The notes beneath the pieces were generated by a model. It saw only the letters and a program-made list of their open reading frames with translations. It was not told the DNA's origin and did not search any database. From positions 3,315,501 through 3,379,500 of the forward strand of contig NZ_CP110644.1 in NCBI RefSeq assembly GCF_026153515.1: 64,000 nucleotides of DNA, given 5' to 3'. This document shows, in pieces, positions 17,127-26,303 of the stretch; positions within the stretch are counted from its first letter, which is position 1, and each line of letters starts with the position of its first letter. This DNA is from Pseudomonas sp. KU26590. Lineage in GTDB: Bacteria; Pseudomonadota; Gammaproteobacteria; Pseudomonadales; Pseudomonadaceae. The position numbers and the translations under genes are program-made.

Positions 17127-19450
17127 TGCACGCATGCTTCGCCTACCAGGTTCATGAAGGGTGGGTACTCTTGCAACTGTGCGACGCTGAGGGGCCGGCT
17201 GAAGTGGTAGCCCTGGACGATGTCGCAGCCGGCAAGCTTCAGGCAGACGACTTGCTCGCGGGTTTCCACGCCCTCGGCCACCACTTCAAGGCCCAGGCGT
17301 TTGGCCAGGATGATGGTGGAGGACACGATAGGGTTGTCATCAGGGGTGTTGGACAGCGGGGTAATCAACGCGCGGTCGATTTTCAGTTTGTTCAGCGGCA
17401 GCAGTTGCAGATGCGCAAAGCCTGCGTAGCCGCTGCCGAAATCATCAAGGCTGATGCGCACGCCCGCCAGTCGCAGGCGCTGAAGGTGCTCAACGGCCTG
17501 ACCTTCAGGGTCGAGCAGTGAGGTTTCGGTGATCTCCACTTCCACACACTGCGGGGCAATGCCTCGTGTTGCCAGCTCATGCAGGAACCTGTCGCTGTAG
17601 TCCGCCTGATGCAGCTGGATCGCGGACACGTTGACGGCGATTTTCAGCGCCCGGCCCTCGGCGTGCCAGCGCATGAGGTCTTCGCAGCTCAGGCGCAACA
17701 CCTCCCAGCCGAGGCCGACGATGAAACCCGTGCGCTCGGCCATCGAAATGAAGCGGTCGGGATAAAGCAGCCCAAACTCAGGATGCTGCCAGCGAACCAG
17801 CGCCTCATAACCATCCACCTGCAGGGTGTCGAGCCGGATCTGCGGCTGATAGTGCAGCACGAACTGGTGATGGCTCAACGCATGGCTGAACGCCTGTTCC
17901 AGCATGAATTCCTCGACGTCGGCGACGTTCAGCGACGGGTCGAAGAAGCGGTACTGGCCGCGCCCGGCACGCTTGGCCGAATACATCGCTGCGTCCGCAC
18001 CGCGAATCAGCTCCTCGACATCCTGACCGTCCCGGGGGCAGATGCTGACGCCGACGCTGGGGGTGGTTGTGACTTCGTGGTCGTTGAGCGAATAGACCGC
18101 TGAAAGTTTCTCGACCAGTGCTCGCGCCCAGCCATCGATCTGTTCTTCACTGCGCTCGCCTGCCAGCAGGATGACGAATTCGTCTCCGCCAAACCTCGCT
18201 GCTTCATCGCCGGGCTCCAGCATGCGGGTGATGCGTCCCGCCACGGCCTGCAGCAGCATGTCGCCGACCTTGTGCCCCAACGAGTCATTGATCGATTTGA
18301 AGCGGTCCATGTCGATGAACAGGATGGCCAACAATCGGCGCTTGCCACGCTGGCGCGCGAGCACTTGGGTGGTGATCTCCAGAAACTGACGCCGGTTGTG
18401 CAGCCCACTCAGGTGATCCGTCGCAGCGGCGTGGCTGCTGCGGCGATGCTCGTCCTCCAGCCGGCTGATCAATTGCTGATTGATGAGCTGCGCATCTTCA
18501 AGCGCCGTGAACGCTTCCTGACGCTTGCGCAAGACCCGCAACGTCCAGAACAGGGCGCCCAGAATCAGCACGGTCATCGACAGGTTCAGCCAGAACTGCC
18601 GCCGCGAGGCGAGCAGGGAGGACGCGAGAATTTCATCCTTCGCCTGGCTCACGACAACACTAAACCCCCGTTGCGGCACGCGCAGGTACATGCTCTGAAA
18701 AAGGCCGGCCGGGGAATGTTGAGGAAGCATTCCCGCCAACGGGCCGTCACCCGGCAGCTCCGGCGTCAGGAGGGCGCCGGAGAACACCACGCCGCTGCCG
18801 CTGATCCGCAAGCGCTCTCGGCCGATGTTATCGATCAGCCGCATCATCCCGCTTTGGCCCAGATCGATGTGTTCGAACAGCCCCGCGAGGTAGCCGACGT
18901 CCAGTTGGATCAAGAGGATGTTATCCAGTCTGCCGGTAAACGGATCGGTAAGCGGCAAGAGGAACGGCAGGCGCCAACTGGGCCCAAGGGACGTGGTTTG
19001 TGGGCCGAGGGAAGAAGGCAAAAGCGCTTTGAAACCGTATTGCCTCGAGTGGACCTGCAATTGCTCGAGCCACAGAGAGGGCAGTTGGGCCGGCTCATCG
19101 CTGTGGCTGGCGGAGATCAGCGTGCCGTCGACTGCGTACAGGCCCATGCGCTTGAAAACCGGGTCTTCGGCCAGCATCCGTACCAGCCCTCGATGGCGCA
19201 CGCCCAACGCCTGCATATCGCTGCGCGTGACCCCGCCGATGGCCTGGGCTCTGTCGACCAACTGACGCAGGTTTTCGGCGGCGATGGTGGCCAGGTTCAA
19301 ATGCTCGGAGGCTTTGGCGGCCAACGCCTCCTCGCGGGACGAGGCTTGTTGCTGGTAATGCAATCCCCACAGGAACACCAAGGTCGCCGCGCAGAGCAGC
19401 ACCAGTAGCGATTGAATGAAACGGAGCGAGGACAACGATCGAGGGATCAC
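17123..19450 (-). CDS. Membrane GGDEF-EAL c-di-GMP protein with periplasmic sensor domain
   Basis: 775 aa. TM1 at ~11-30, periplasmic region ~31-285, TM2 at ~286-306, then a coiled linker, GGDEF domain (signature GGDEF at 421-425) and EAL domain (EAL at 549-551, ITETSLLD and DDFGSGYAGF intact). Both catalytic signatures are present, so synthesis and hydrolysis are each possible. The partner gene downstream encodes a PhnD-like binding protein with a 4-bp overlap, an arrangement like NspS-MbaA of Vibrio, in which a periplasmic binding protein controls a GGDEF-EAL enzyme. Confidence 0.93.
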   Translation of the reverse strand: MIPRSLSSLRFIQSLLVLLCAATLVFLWGLHYQQQASSREEALAAKASEHLNLATIAAENLRQLVDRAQAIGGVTRSDMQALGVRHRGLVRMLAEDPVFKRMGLYAVDGTLISASHSDEPAQLPSLWLEQLQVHSRQYGFKALLPSSLGPQTTSLGPSWRLPFLLPLTDPFTGRLDNILLIQLDVGYLAGLFEHIDLGQSGMMRLIDNIGRERLRISGSGVVFSGALLTPELPGDGPLAGMLPQHSPAGLFQSMYLRVPQRGFSVVVSQAKDEILASSLLASRRQFWLNLSMTVLILGALFWTLRVLRKRQEAFTALEDAQLINQQLISRLEDEHRRSSHAAATDHLSGLHNRRQFLEITTQVLARQRGKRRLLAILFIDMDRFKSINDSLGHKVGDMLLQAVAGRITRMLEPGDEAARFGGDEFVILLAGERSEEQIDGWARALVEKLSAVYSLNDHEVTTTPSVGVSICPRDGQDVEELIRGADAAMYSAKRAGRGQYRFFDPSLNVADVEEFMLEQAFSHALSHHQFVLHYQPQIRLDTLQVDGYEALVRWQHPEFGLLYPDRFISMAERTGFIVGLGWEVLRLSCEDLMRWHAEGRALKIAVNVSAIQLHQADYSDRFLHELATRGIAPQCVEVEITETSLLDPEGQAVEHLQRLRLAGVRISLDDFGSGYAGFAHLQLLPLNKLKIDRALITPLSNTPDDNPIVSSTIILAKRLGLEVVAEGVETREQVVCLKLAGCDIVQGYHFSRPLSVAQLQEYPPFMNLVGEACVQ

Positions 19451-19599
19451 CGGGTGCTTCCGACAAAGTATGGTGGCACTTTAATACCAGATTATTGCCA
19501 TCCCATGACGGTTTGTTCTTGTGCACCTGTGGGCGGTTATAGCGGGGCATGTTTCACCCGCTAGACTGCGTATGACAATCCCCTCTGGACTCATCCCCC

Positions 19600-19815
19600 A
19601 TGGCTTTTGACTGGCACAGCGAACCGCTTACCCGAGACACCCCTGTCACCCAGGATTACCGCAACACCCAGAACGTGCGCCGGTTCCTGACCGAGCAGTG
19701 CGGACCGACGTTCAAATTCGACCGGGACTTCATGGCCTGGATACGCAACGACACCGCAAAGACGCTGGGCGATGTGGTTGAAGAATGGCAGCGGCGCCAC
19801 GGCAATAAAGCCTGA
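19600..19815 (+). CDS. DUF6434-like small protein
   Basis: 71 aa, MAFDWHSEPLTRDTPVTQDY followed by NTQNVRRFL, FKFDRDFMAWI and KTLGDVVEEW. This pattern matches the DUF6434 domain, sometimes found attached to SAP domains; biochemical role unknown. The start lies after the 5' flank of the divergent GGDEF-EAL gene. A GST gene follows 17 bp downstream, so the two may be co-transcribed. Confidence 0.75.
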   Translation: MAFDWHSEPLTRDTPVTQDYRNTQNVRRFLTEQCGPTFKFDRDFMAWIRNDTAKTLGDVVEEWQRRHGNKA

Positions 19816-19832
19816 CGAGCGCGGGAGACAGC

Positions 19833-20459
19833 ATGTTCACATTATTTGGGGCCGACAGATCCGGCTCGGCCGCCATCGAGATGGCGCTCACCCTGTGCGG
19901 GGCCGATTACCGCCTGGTCGGTGCCAGTTCTTGGGAAGAGGGCGCCGGGCAGGACGAGCTGACACGCCTGAACCCGTTGATGCAAGTGCCGACGCTGGTT
20001 ATTCCTGGCGACGGAGTGCTGACGGAGAGCGCGGCCATTCTCATTCATCTGGGCCTGGAATTCCCTTTGTCCGGCCTGCTCTCTCAAGACGCCTTTGAAC
20101 GTGCCCAGCAACTCCGGGCCCTGGCGTACATCACCACCAGCTGCTACGCGTCCATCGGCATGATCGACTACCCCGAACGGTGGCTGCCAGACGCCGACGC
20201 TGACCAATTAGACCGCTTGGTCGCTGGCGCCCGGAGCAAGCTCCACAGTCAGTGGGAGGTGTTCAGCCATGTGTTTTACAACCCGGTTGCCTGGCACCCA
20301 CAGGCACCTGGCGCGGTGGAAATGCTTGCCAGCGTGGTCAGTCAGTGGAGTGGGGCGCGAGAGCATCTGGAAAGGTCGCGCCCCGAGTTCAGCGCATCCC
20401 TCGGGCGCATTGATCGTCATTCCGTCATCAAGGCGGTACTGCAGCGACACGGTTGGTGA
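19833..20459 (+). CDS. Glutathione S-transferase family protein
   Basis: 208 aa. The N-terminal thioredoxin-like half has MFTLFGADRSGSAAIEMALT with the cis-Pro block QVPTLVIPGDGVLTESAAI, followed by an all-helical C-terminal half. Overall length is typical of bacterial GSTs. The substrate is unknown. It lies 17 bp after the DUF6434-like gene and converges on the AraC regulator. Confidence 0.88.
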   Translation: MFTLFGADRSGSAAIEMALTLCGADYRLVGASSWEEGAGQDELTRLNPLMQVPTLVIPGDGVLTESAAILIHLGLEFPLSGLLSQDAFERAQQLRALAYITTSCYASIGMIDYPERWLPDADADQLDRLVAGARSKLHSQWEVFSHVFYNPVAWHPQAPGAVEMLASVVSQWSGAREHLERSRPEFSASLGRIDRHSVIKAVLQRHGW

Positions 20460-20471
20460 ACGCGTGATCAG

Positions 20472-21290
20472 TTACAACGACAACTGACTGCGCAGCTTCG
20501 CCGGGCTGATGCCGATGCGCAGCCGAAACGCCGTCGCCATGTGCGCCTGGGAGCTGAAGCCACAGTCATGGGCGATCTCGGCCAGTCTCGCGTTTGAGTC
20601 CCGCATCAGTGTTCGGGCTTTGGCCAGGCGTCGGTCGATCAGGTAGCTGTGCGGGCTTTTGCCGGTGGTGTGCTTAAAGGCCCGAATGAAATAACCCTCG
20701 GACAACCCCAGCATCTGCGCCATCGCCTGAACCCCCAGCGGGCCGTCGATGCCGGCGTCAATGAACTCATCTAGCTTGCGCATCCGGCTGCCGTTTATTG
20801 TGCCTGGCAGCGGCGTTTCGAAGGTGTTTCTACCCTCGATCCGGTCGGCCAAAGCCAGCGCCCAGCCCTCCCAATCATCCGCCGCCGAAGCCTGCAACAG
20901 TGCTGCGCGCATCTTCATGGCGAGGGCGATCGCCTGGGGGTCGATGCGGTTGTTGAAGGCGTGATCGCCCGTGAGTGCAAGCCCGTCCGTGCGCAGTAGC
21001 CGCAGGTATTCGCCGCCCGTGGGCGACTCCGACAGCACGTCGCAACCGGCAGGCACGAACGCCAACCCGTTGGGCACCGCGTCAAAGGGCTGCACCCGGT
21101 CGCTGCCGATGGCGTGCAGGCCGCGCTGGCTTTCGAAGGCAAAGCCGATCGCCGCCTGGCTCGCCACGTAGCGTGCGGCGTAACCGGCGGCGGGGAGCAA
21201 TTCGATCATCCACGGCCCTGCCTCGACACGGCGAACCGGTTCAGAGGTGGGCGGGTGAGGCGGGCGTTTTGTCGGGCTCATGGCATTCAT
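20472..21290 (-). CDS. AraC-family transcriptional regulator
   Basis: About 272 aa. The C-terminal ~100 residues carry two AraC helix-turn-helix motifs (VQAMAQMLGLSEGYFIRAFK, then LAEIAHDCGFSSQAHMATAF). The N-terminal half is a ligand-binding region without a recognised type. The start is uncertain: ATGs at 21311, 21290 and 21281 are in frame and none has a strong ribosome site. It is divergent from the PLP dehydratase gene at 21387 and is therefore its probable regulator. Confidence 0.88.
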   Translation of the reverse strand: MNAMSPTKRPPHPPTSEPVRRVEAGPWMIELLPAAGYAARYVASQAAIGFAFESQRGLHAIGSDRVQPFDAVPNGLAFVPAGCDVLSESPTGGEYLRLLRTDGLALTGDHAFNNRIDPQAIALAMKMRAALLQASAADDWEGWALALADRIEGRNTFETPLPGTINGSRMRKLDEFIDAGIDGPLGVQAMAQMLGLSEGYFIRAFKHTTGKSPHSYLIDRRLAKARTLMRDSNARLAEIAHDCGFSSQAHMATAFRLRIGISPAKLRSQLSL

Positions 21291-21386
21291 AGTAATCAAG
21301 CGAGCGGCCAAAAGTCAGGTCAGTTTTCTGAAAGCCGGCGCGACGGGCCTCTGCCTAGACTGGACGAAATTTTCGAGGAGACACCC

Positions 21387-22343
21387 ATGCACGGACTGAC
21401 CCGCGACGCTATCGAACAGGCCGCTCGCCAGGTGTACGAGGTCATGCCGCCGACCGCTCAATATGCCTGGCCGTTACTGGCGGAGCGGCTGAACAGCACG
21501 GTGTGGGTCAAACACGAAAACCACACGCCCACCGGCGCGTTCAAGGTACGCGGCGGGATTACGTTCATGCACTGGCTCAAGCGCACCTACCCGAGCGTCA
21601 ACGGCATCGTCACCGCCACCCGTGGCAATCATGGTCAGAGCCTGGCGCTGGCGGCCACTGCCCTGGGCTTGAGTGCGTTGATCGTCGTGCCGGAAGGCAA
21701 CTCGCCGGAAAAGAACAACGCCATGCGCGCACTCGGCGGCACCGTCATCGAATGCGGCCGGGATTTCGATGAGGCACGGGAAGAGGCCGCGCGGCTGGCG
21801 GACCTGCATGGGCACTATCTGGTCCCGCCATTTCACGTCGAGTTGCTCAAGGGCGTGGCCACTTATGCGCTGGAGTTGTTCATGGCAGCGCCCGATCTGC
21901 ACACCGTTTACGTGCCCATCGGCTGTGGGTCCGGGATTTGCGGGGTGATTGCCGCCCGCGACGCGCTGGGCCTACAGACCCGGGTGGTGGGCGTGGTGTC
22001 CACCGAGGCGGCGGCCGCCAAGTGGTCGTTTGAAGAAGGCACCATTTTGCAAACCCCGTCGGCGAACACCTTTGCCGACGGCCTAGCGGTACGCAGACCC
22101 GTTCCTGCGGCCTTCGCCATCTATCGGGCAGGGGCGCAGCGCATCGTCGCCGTTAGCGAGGAAGAAATCGCCGAGGCCATGCGCGTCTATTACACCGATA
22201 CCCACAACCTTGCGGAAGGCGCGGGCGCTGCAGCACTGGCGGCGCTTATTCAGGAGCGCCAGGCCATGGCAGGGAAAAAGGTCGGGGTGATTCTGTCCGG
22301 CGGGAATGTGGACCGGTCGGTGTATGCGCGGGTTATAGGCTGA
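21387..22343 (+). CDS. Threonine dehydratase-like PLP enzyme (fold type II)
   Basis: 318 aa. The PLP lysine is K53 in TGAFKVRGG, the substrate loop reads ATRGNHGQSLALAA, and the phosphate-binding glycine loop is IGCGSGICG. This is the catabolic threonine/serine dehydratase family without an ACT regulatory domain. Relatives include threo-3-hydroxyaspartate and ectoine-linked dehydratases, so the substrate is open. GAGGAGA lies 5 nt before the ATG. The divergent AraC gene suggests substrate-induced expression. Confidence 0.9.
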   Translation: MHGLTRDAIEQAARQVYEVMPPTAQYAWPLLAERLNSTVWVKHENHTPTGAFKVRGGITFMHWLKRTYPSVNGIVTATRGNHGQSLALAATALGLSALIVVPEGNSPEKNNAMRALGGTVIECGRDFDEAREEAARLADLHGHYLVPPFHVELLKGVATYALELFMAAPDLHTVYVPIGCGSGICGVIAARDALGLQTRVVGVVSTEAAAAKWSFEEGTILQTPSANTFADGLAVRRPVPAAFAIYRAGAQRIVAVSEEEIAEAMRVYYTDTHNLAEGAGAAALAALIQERQAMAGKKVGVILSGGNVDRSVYARVIG

Positions 22344-22384
22344 AGCGGCAAGCGGCAAGCTACAAGCGGTTCAGCGGCGGCCGG

Positions 22385-23167
22385 TCAATTTGGCAGCGAA
22401 TGGAAGATGTAAGCGTCGCTCGGTGAGTCGGCCAGGGGCAGGGACTGCGCGTGCAGATACGCCCTCAACGCCGGGTCTTCTGCCTTGATCTGCCAGGGTT
22501 GAGCCGCAGGGCTGGGGTTGACCTCGGACCTTTCGCAGGCGGCAAGCAGCGTTTCGACCGACGGTTGGTGAATCACCAGGCCGTTGCCTTTCCAGCCGGC
22601 AACGGTCAGCCCCAGGGCTTCGCATAACGCCACTTTGTTCTGGGCATCTTCGCGGTCGATCTGGCGTGATTGCTGGACCAGCATCGCCAGCCCCACATCC
22701 GACGCCAACAGGCTGCCCTGCTGCCAGCTTTCCGGCGGGCAGTCCTTGGCTTGGGGTTTTAGCTCAATGAAAGGACTGATCTCCATCGGGTAGATCCGGC
22801 ACACCAGCGGGCGCTCCAGGTACACCGAACAGAGCCCGTCTTTTTGCAGGTTCGGGCATTCAGGGATCGCGTTGGCCGCCAGAATCACGGTCACGCGCAG
22901 GGTGCCCGAACCGCCGCTTACCGGCGCGGATCGCCCGGCGTTGTAGGCATATTCGGGCGATGTCACGGGCCAGAGTGAATCGTCGAATGCCTCAAGCAAT
23001 ATCCCCACAGAATGGCCACGCTTGAGCCAGGTCACTGCTTCACTCAGGGTCAAGGGTACGAAGCGGCCGCGACAGCATTCGCCGCAGCCGACGCATTCGA
23101 ATTGCACGTCGGGGTCTACGTTGGGTGGGTTAGCTATCGTGGGGGTTCCTGATTCTTTGATATCCAT
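22385..23167 (-). CDS. YkgJ family cysteine-cluster protein
   Basis: 260 aa. The N-terminal FECVGCGECCRG motif (C-x2-C-x2-CC) and later cysteines (CPNLQKDGLCSVYLERPLVCRIYP) define the YkgJ zinc- or iron-chelating family of unknown function. Start MDIKESGT has an AGGTGA ribosome site. The C-terminal ~100 residues are not part of the core domain. Convergent with the PLP dehydratase gene. Confidence 0.87.
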   Translation of the reverse strand: MDIKESGTPTIANPPNVDPDVQFECVGCGECCRGRFVPLTLSEAVTWLKRGHSVGILLEAFDDSLWPVTSPEYAYNAGRSAPVSGGSGTLRVTVILAANAIPECPNLQKDGLCSVYLERPLVCRIYPMEISPFIELKPQAKDCPPESWQQGSLLASDVGLAMLVQQSRQIDREDAQNKVALCEALGLTVAGWKGNGLVIHQPSVETLLAACERSEVNPSPAAQPWQIKAEDPALRAYLHAQSLPLADSPSDAYIFHSLPN

Positions 23168-23224
23168 GTCACCTGAGCCGCCTGTTCGTTGAGCGGGAAT
23201 CATACGGAGGTTAGTGCAATCCCG

Positions 23225-23440
23225 TTAGTCCGCTGGTTGTTTGCCCTCCATCAGTGGGACCACCGCCAGCAAGAACAGTGCACGAGATCTTTGCAGGCCC
23301 TCGTGCTCAGCTTGCAACGCTGCTAATCCTGGGCGGAGAGATCGCGCGTGCTCAGTGACCGGCAACCGGCAACCAGCAGACTACGCCGAGCACCAAGGAG
23401 GCGAAACCCTGCGCGGCAATCGTCGACGCCGGCGTGGCAG
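23225..23440 (-). pseudogene. Frameshifted C-terminal remnant of a membrane protein
   Basis: The 336-bp gap after the AceE-type gene holds two open frames that read as one protein tail if one copy of a 7-bp tandem duplication (TTGCCGGTTGCCGG on the minus strand) is removed. The upstream part reads AAQGFASLVLGVVCWLPV, and after correction it continues TEHARSLRPGLAALQAEHEG, ending in LFLLAVVPLMEGKQPAD before TAA at 23225. Two hydrophobic stretches suggest a transporter C-terminus. No start codon or N-terminal part remains. The family was not recognised. Confidence 0.4.
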
Positions 23441-23443
23441 GCT

Positions 23444-23485
23444 TAAAACACAAACGCAGAGACAGGCTGATGGCCTGTCTCTGCG
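23444..23485 (-). terminator. Terminator of the AceE-type gene
   Basis: A perfect 13-bp stem (CGCAGAGACAGGC / GCCTGTCTCTGCG, 5-nt loop) followed on the minus strand by TTTGTGTTTT, 18 bp past the stop codon of the E1 gene. Confidence 0.85.
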
Positions 23486-23502
23486 CTAGGTTCACTGTCG
23501 AA

Positions 23503-26178
23503 TCAGACCGTAATCGGATCGACCTTCTCGACGTCAATCTGCATGTCCGCCAGCGCGCGGGCGACCACTTGCCGTTCAATCACCCCTTCGTCGGCCAAGG
23601 CCTTCAACGCCGCGAGCACGACAAACTGACGGTCAACCTCGAAGTGCCGGCGCAGCGCCTCACGGGTGTCCGACTGCCCGAAACCATCGGTGCCCAGGGC
23701 GACAAAGCGCCGATTACCGATCCATGGACGGATCTGGTCAGCGTGGATTTTCATGTAGTCCGTCGCGACCACCACCGGGCCAGGGTGCCCTTCGAGCACC
23801 TCGGTCAGGTACGGCACTTTCGGCTCATCCAGCGGATGCAGCAGGTTCCAGCGTTCGATCTGCTGCGCTTCGCGGCGGACCTCGGTGAGGCTGGTAGCGC
23901 TCCAGACGTCGCTGCTGACTTGATACTCGCGGGCAAGAATCTCCGCTGCAGCGATGACTTCGGGAAGGATCGAGCCACTGCCCATCAGCTGAACGTGGCG
24001 ATCGGTATGGGGCTTTTCGCGCTCGATCGGCAGTCGGTACAGGCCCTTGAGAATGCCTTCTTCGGCGCCTTCGGGCAGTTCGGGGTGCGGGTAGTTCTCG
24101 TTGAGCAGGGTGATGTAGTAATAGATGTCTTCCTGATCGACATACATCCGGCGCATGCCGTCGTGCACGATGACCGCCAGCTCGTAGGCATAAGTCGGGT
24201 CGTAGGACACGCAGCACGGCACGGTGGCCGACATCACGTGGCTGTGGCCGTCGTCATGCTGCAGGCCTTCACCCATCAGGGTGGTACGGCCAGACGTCGC
24301 GCCGAGCAAAAAGCCTCGGGCCCGCGCGTCACCTGCCGCCCAGAGCAAATCGCCAACGCGCTGGAAGCCGAACATCGAATAGAAGATGTAGAACGGCAGG
24401 GTCATCACGCCATGGTTGGCGTAAGAGGTACTGGCCGCGATCCAGGATGACGTCGCCCCGGACTCATTCAGACCTTCCTGCATGATTTGCCCGTCAACGC
24501 TTTCCTTGTAGTAGGACAACGTGCCGGCATCCTGCGGGGTATAGAGCTGGCCGACGTGGGAATGGATGCCGATCTGGCGGAACAGGTTTTCCATGCCGAA
24601 GGTGCGCGACTCGTCAGGCACGATCGGGACGATGAGCTTGCCGATATTCGGGTCTTTCAACAGCGTGGCGAGGATACGCACGAAGGCCATGGTGGTGGAG
24701 ATCGAACGATCACCGGTGCTTTTGAGCTGCACGTCGAGCGCCGACAGCGGCGGGATCTGCAACGGCTCGACCTGGGCGTGCCGGGCGGGAATCTGGCCCC
24801 CGAGGCTGGCACGGCGGGCCTTGAGGTAGCGGGCTTCGACGCTGTCTTCCGCAGGACGCAGGTAGGGCATTTCGCCCAATTGATCATCGGCCAGCTCAAG
24901 CCCGAAACGGTCGCGGAACGCCTTGACCGCATCACCCCCCATTTTCTTCAGCTGATGATTGACGTTCTGGCCTTCGCCGGCTTCGCCCATGCCAAAACCT
25001 TTTACCGTCTTGGCGAGGATCACGGTGGGGCGGCCGGTCTTGCGCGATGCTGCAGCGTAAGCGTTGTAGACCTTGACCGGGTCGTGGCCGCCGCGGGTGA
25101 GCTTCCAGATCTGGTCGTCGGTCATGTCGCTGACCAGTTCGAGCAGTTCGGGGTATTTGCCGAAGAAGTGCTCGCGCACGTAAGCGCCGTCCTGGGACTT
25201 GTAGGTCTGGTACTCGCCATCGACGCACTCCATCATGCGCTGGCGCAGCAGGCCGGACGTGTCTTTGGCCAGCAGTTCATCCCAGCCACCGCCCCAGATC
25301 ACCTTGATCACGTTCCAGCCGGCGGCCCGGTACAGGCTCTCGAACTCCTGAATCACCTTGCTGTTGCCGCGCACCGGCCCGTCGAGGCGTTGCAGGTTGC
25401 AGTTGACGACGAAAATGATGTTGTCGAGCTTCTCGCGCCCGGCCAGGGAAATGGCGGCCAGGGATTCCGGCTGGTCCATTTCGCCGTCGCCCAGGAACGC
25501 CCAGACCTTGCGGCCCTGATGCTCCTTCAGGCCACGGTTTTCCAGATAACGCATGAAGCGCGCCTGGTAGGCCGCCGTGATCGGGCCCAGGCCCATGGAC
25601 ACGGTCGGGAATTGCCAGAAGTCGGGCATCAGGCGGGGGTGGGGATAGGACGACACGCCGTCGCGATCGGTTTCCCGACGGAAATTATCCAGTTGCTCTT
25701 CGGTGAGACGGCCTTCGGTAAAGGCCCGTCCATAGATGCCCGGTGCCGAGTGACCCTGGATATAAATCAGGTCGCCGGCGAAGGTGTCTGTCCGTCCCCG
25801 GAAAAAATGGTCGAAACCCACATCGTAGAGGACTGCGGCCGAGGCGTACGTGGCAATGTGGCCACCGACGCCTGAATGTTTTCCGGCCCGCAGGACCATG
25901 GTCAGGGCGTTCCAGCGGATGAATGCGTTGAGGCGTTTTTCGATGCCAAGGTCGCCCGGATAAGGCACCTCGCGTTCGGGGGCAATGGTGTTCACGTACG
26001 GGGTGGTGACGCGTCCATGGAAGTCGCCATGGACAGAAACGTCGAAATCAAGCAATTGGTCGATCAGGAAGTGGGCCCTGGGGCGGCCTTCTGCCTCGAC
26101 GACCGATGCAATGGAGTCAATCCATTCGCGGGTTTCTTGTGGATCCTCGTCGCGAAGCAGGTCGCTCTGTTCCATCAT
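23503..26178 (-). CDS. Pyruvate dehydrogenase E1-type 2-oxoacid dehydrogenase, homodimeric (AceE paralogue)
   Basis: 891 aa, full AceE length. The TPP motif is GDGE at 230-233 with NCN at 259-261. The catalytic-loop region GEGQNVNHQLKKMGGDA and the HDDGHSH histidine block are intact, so it should decarboxylate a 2-oxoacid. The start at MMEQSDLL has AGGAG 5 nt upstream; an in-frame ATG at 26283 lies outside. No E2 (aceF) or E3 gene is next to it, unlike the housekeeping aceEF locus, so it is probably a paralogue of the MdeB kind with another substrate or one that borrows E2. It is divergent from a MarR gene, with two TTGCA-NN-TGCAA sites between them. Confidence 0.9.
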   Translation of the reverse strand: MMEQSDLLRDEDPQETREWIDSIASVVEAEGRPRAHFLIDQLLDFDVSVHGDFHGRVTTPYVNTIAPEREVPYPGDLGIEKRLNAFIRWNALTMVLRAGKHSGVGGHIATYASAAVLYDVGFDHFFRGRTDTFAGDLIYIQGHSAPGIYGRAFTEGRLTEEQLDNFRRETDRDGVSSYPHPRLMPDFWQFPTVSMGLGPITAAYQARFMRYLENRGLKEHQGRKVWAFLGDGEMDQPESLAAISLAGREKLDNIIFVVNCNLQRLDGPVRGNSKVIQEFESLYRAAGWNVIKVIWGGGWDELLAKDTSGLLRQRMMECVDGEYQTYKSQDGAYVREHFFGKYPELLELVSDMTDDQIWKLTRGGHDPVKVYNAYAAASRKTGRPTVILAKTVKGFGMGEAGEGQNVNHQLKKMGGDAVKAFRDRFGLELADDQLGEMPYLRPAEDSVEARYLKARRASLGGQIPARHAQVEPLQIPPLSALDVQLKSTGDRSISTTMAFVRILATLLKDPNIGKLIVPIVPDESRTFGMENLFRQIGIHSHVGQLYTPQDAGTLSYYKESVDGQIMQEGLNESGATSSWIAASTSYANHGVMTLPFYIFYSMFGFQRVGDLLWAAGDARARGFLLGATSGRTTLMGEGLQHDDGHSHVMSATVPCCVSYDPTYAYELAVIVHDGMRRMYVDQEDIYYYITLLNENYPHPELPEGAEEGILKGLYRLPIEREKPHTDRHVQLMGSGSILPEVIAAAEILAREYQVSSDVWSATSLTEVRREAQQIERWNLLHPLDEPKVPYLTEVLEGHPGPVVVATDYMKIHADQIRPWIGNRRFVALGTDGFGQSDTREALRRHFEVDRQFVVLAALKALADEGVIERQVVARALADMQIDVEKVDPITV

Positions 26179-26228
26179 TACATCTCCTGAAAGTGGCATC
26201 AGCAGGTCTTTGTTCAACCCGCACATCG

Positions 26229-26240
26229 TTGCAATTGCAA
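26229..26240. promoter_or_regulatory. Probable MarR operator, copy 1 (TTGCA-AT-TGCAA)
   Basis: Perfect 12-bp palindrome 50 bp upstream of the AceE-type start. It is one of three copies of TTGCA-NN-TGCAA in this locus and is 39 bp, centre to centre, from copy 2. Confidence 0.65.
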
Positions 26241-26265
26241 TTGAATCTAGCGTCATTCCGGCTAT

Positions 26266-26281
26266 GATTGCAACTGCAATC
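26266..26281. promoter_or_regulatory. Probable MarR operator, copy 2 (GATTGCA-AC-TGCAATC)
   Basis: Inverted repeat with 7-bp arms and a 2-bp centre, 23 bp before the MarR start codon. This position suits autoregulation of marR and control of the divergent E1 gene. Confidence 0.7.
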
Positions 26282-26303
26282 AACCCTAGGATTTGGATCT
26301 ACC

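Noticed and set aside
24487..25875. 462-codon plus-strand frame opposite the AceE-type gene
   Set aside because: It is the antisense shadow of a clearly conserved E1 gene in high-GC sequence.
23503..26178. Housekeeping aceE
   Set aside because: No aceF follows, the gene is divergent from a MarR regulator, and a degenerate E1-like gene is adjacent, so a paralogue is more likely. Not fully excluded without the rest of the genome.
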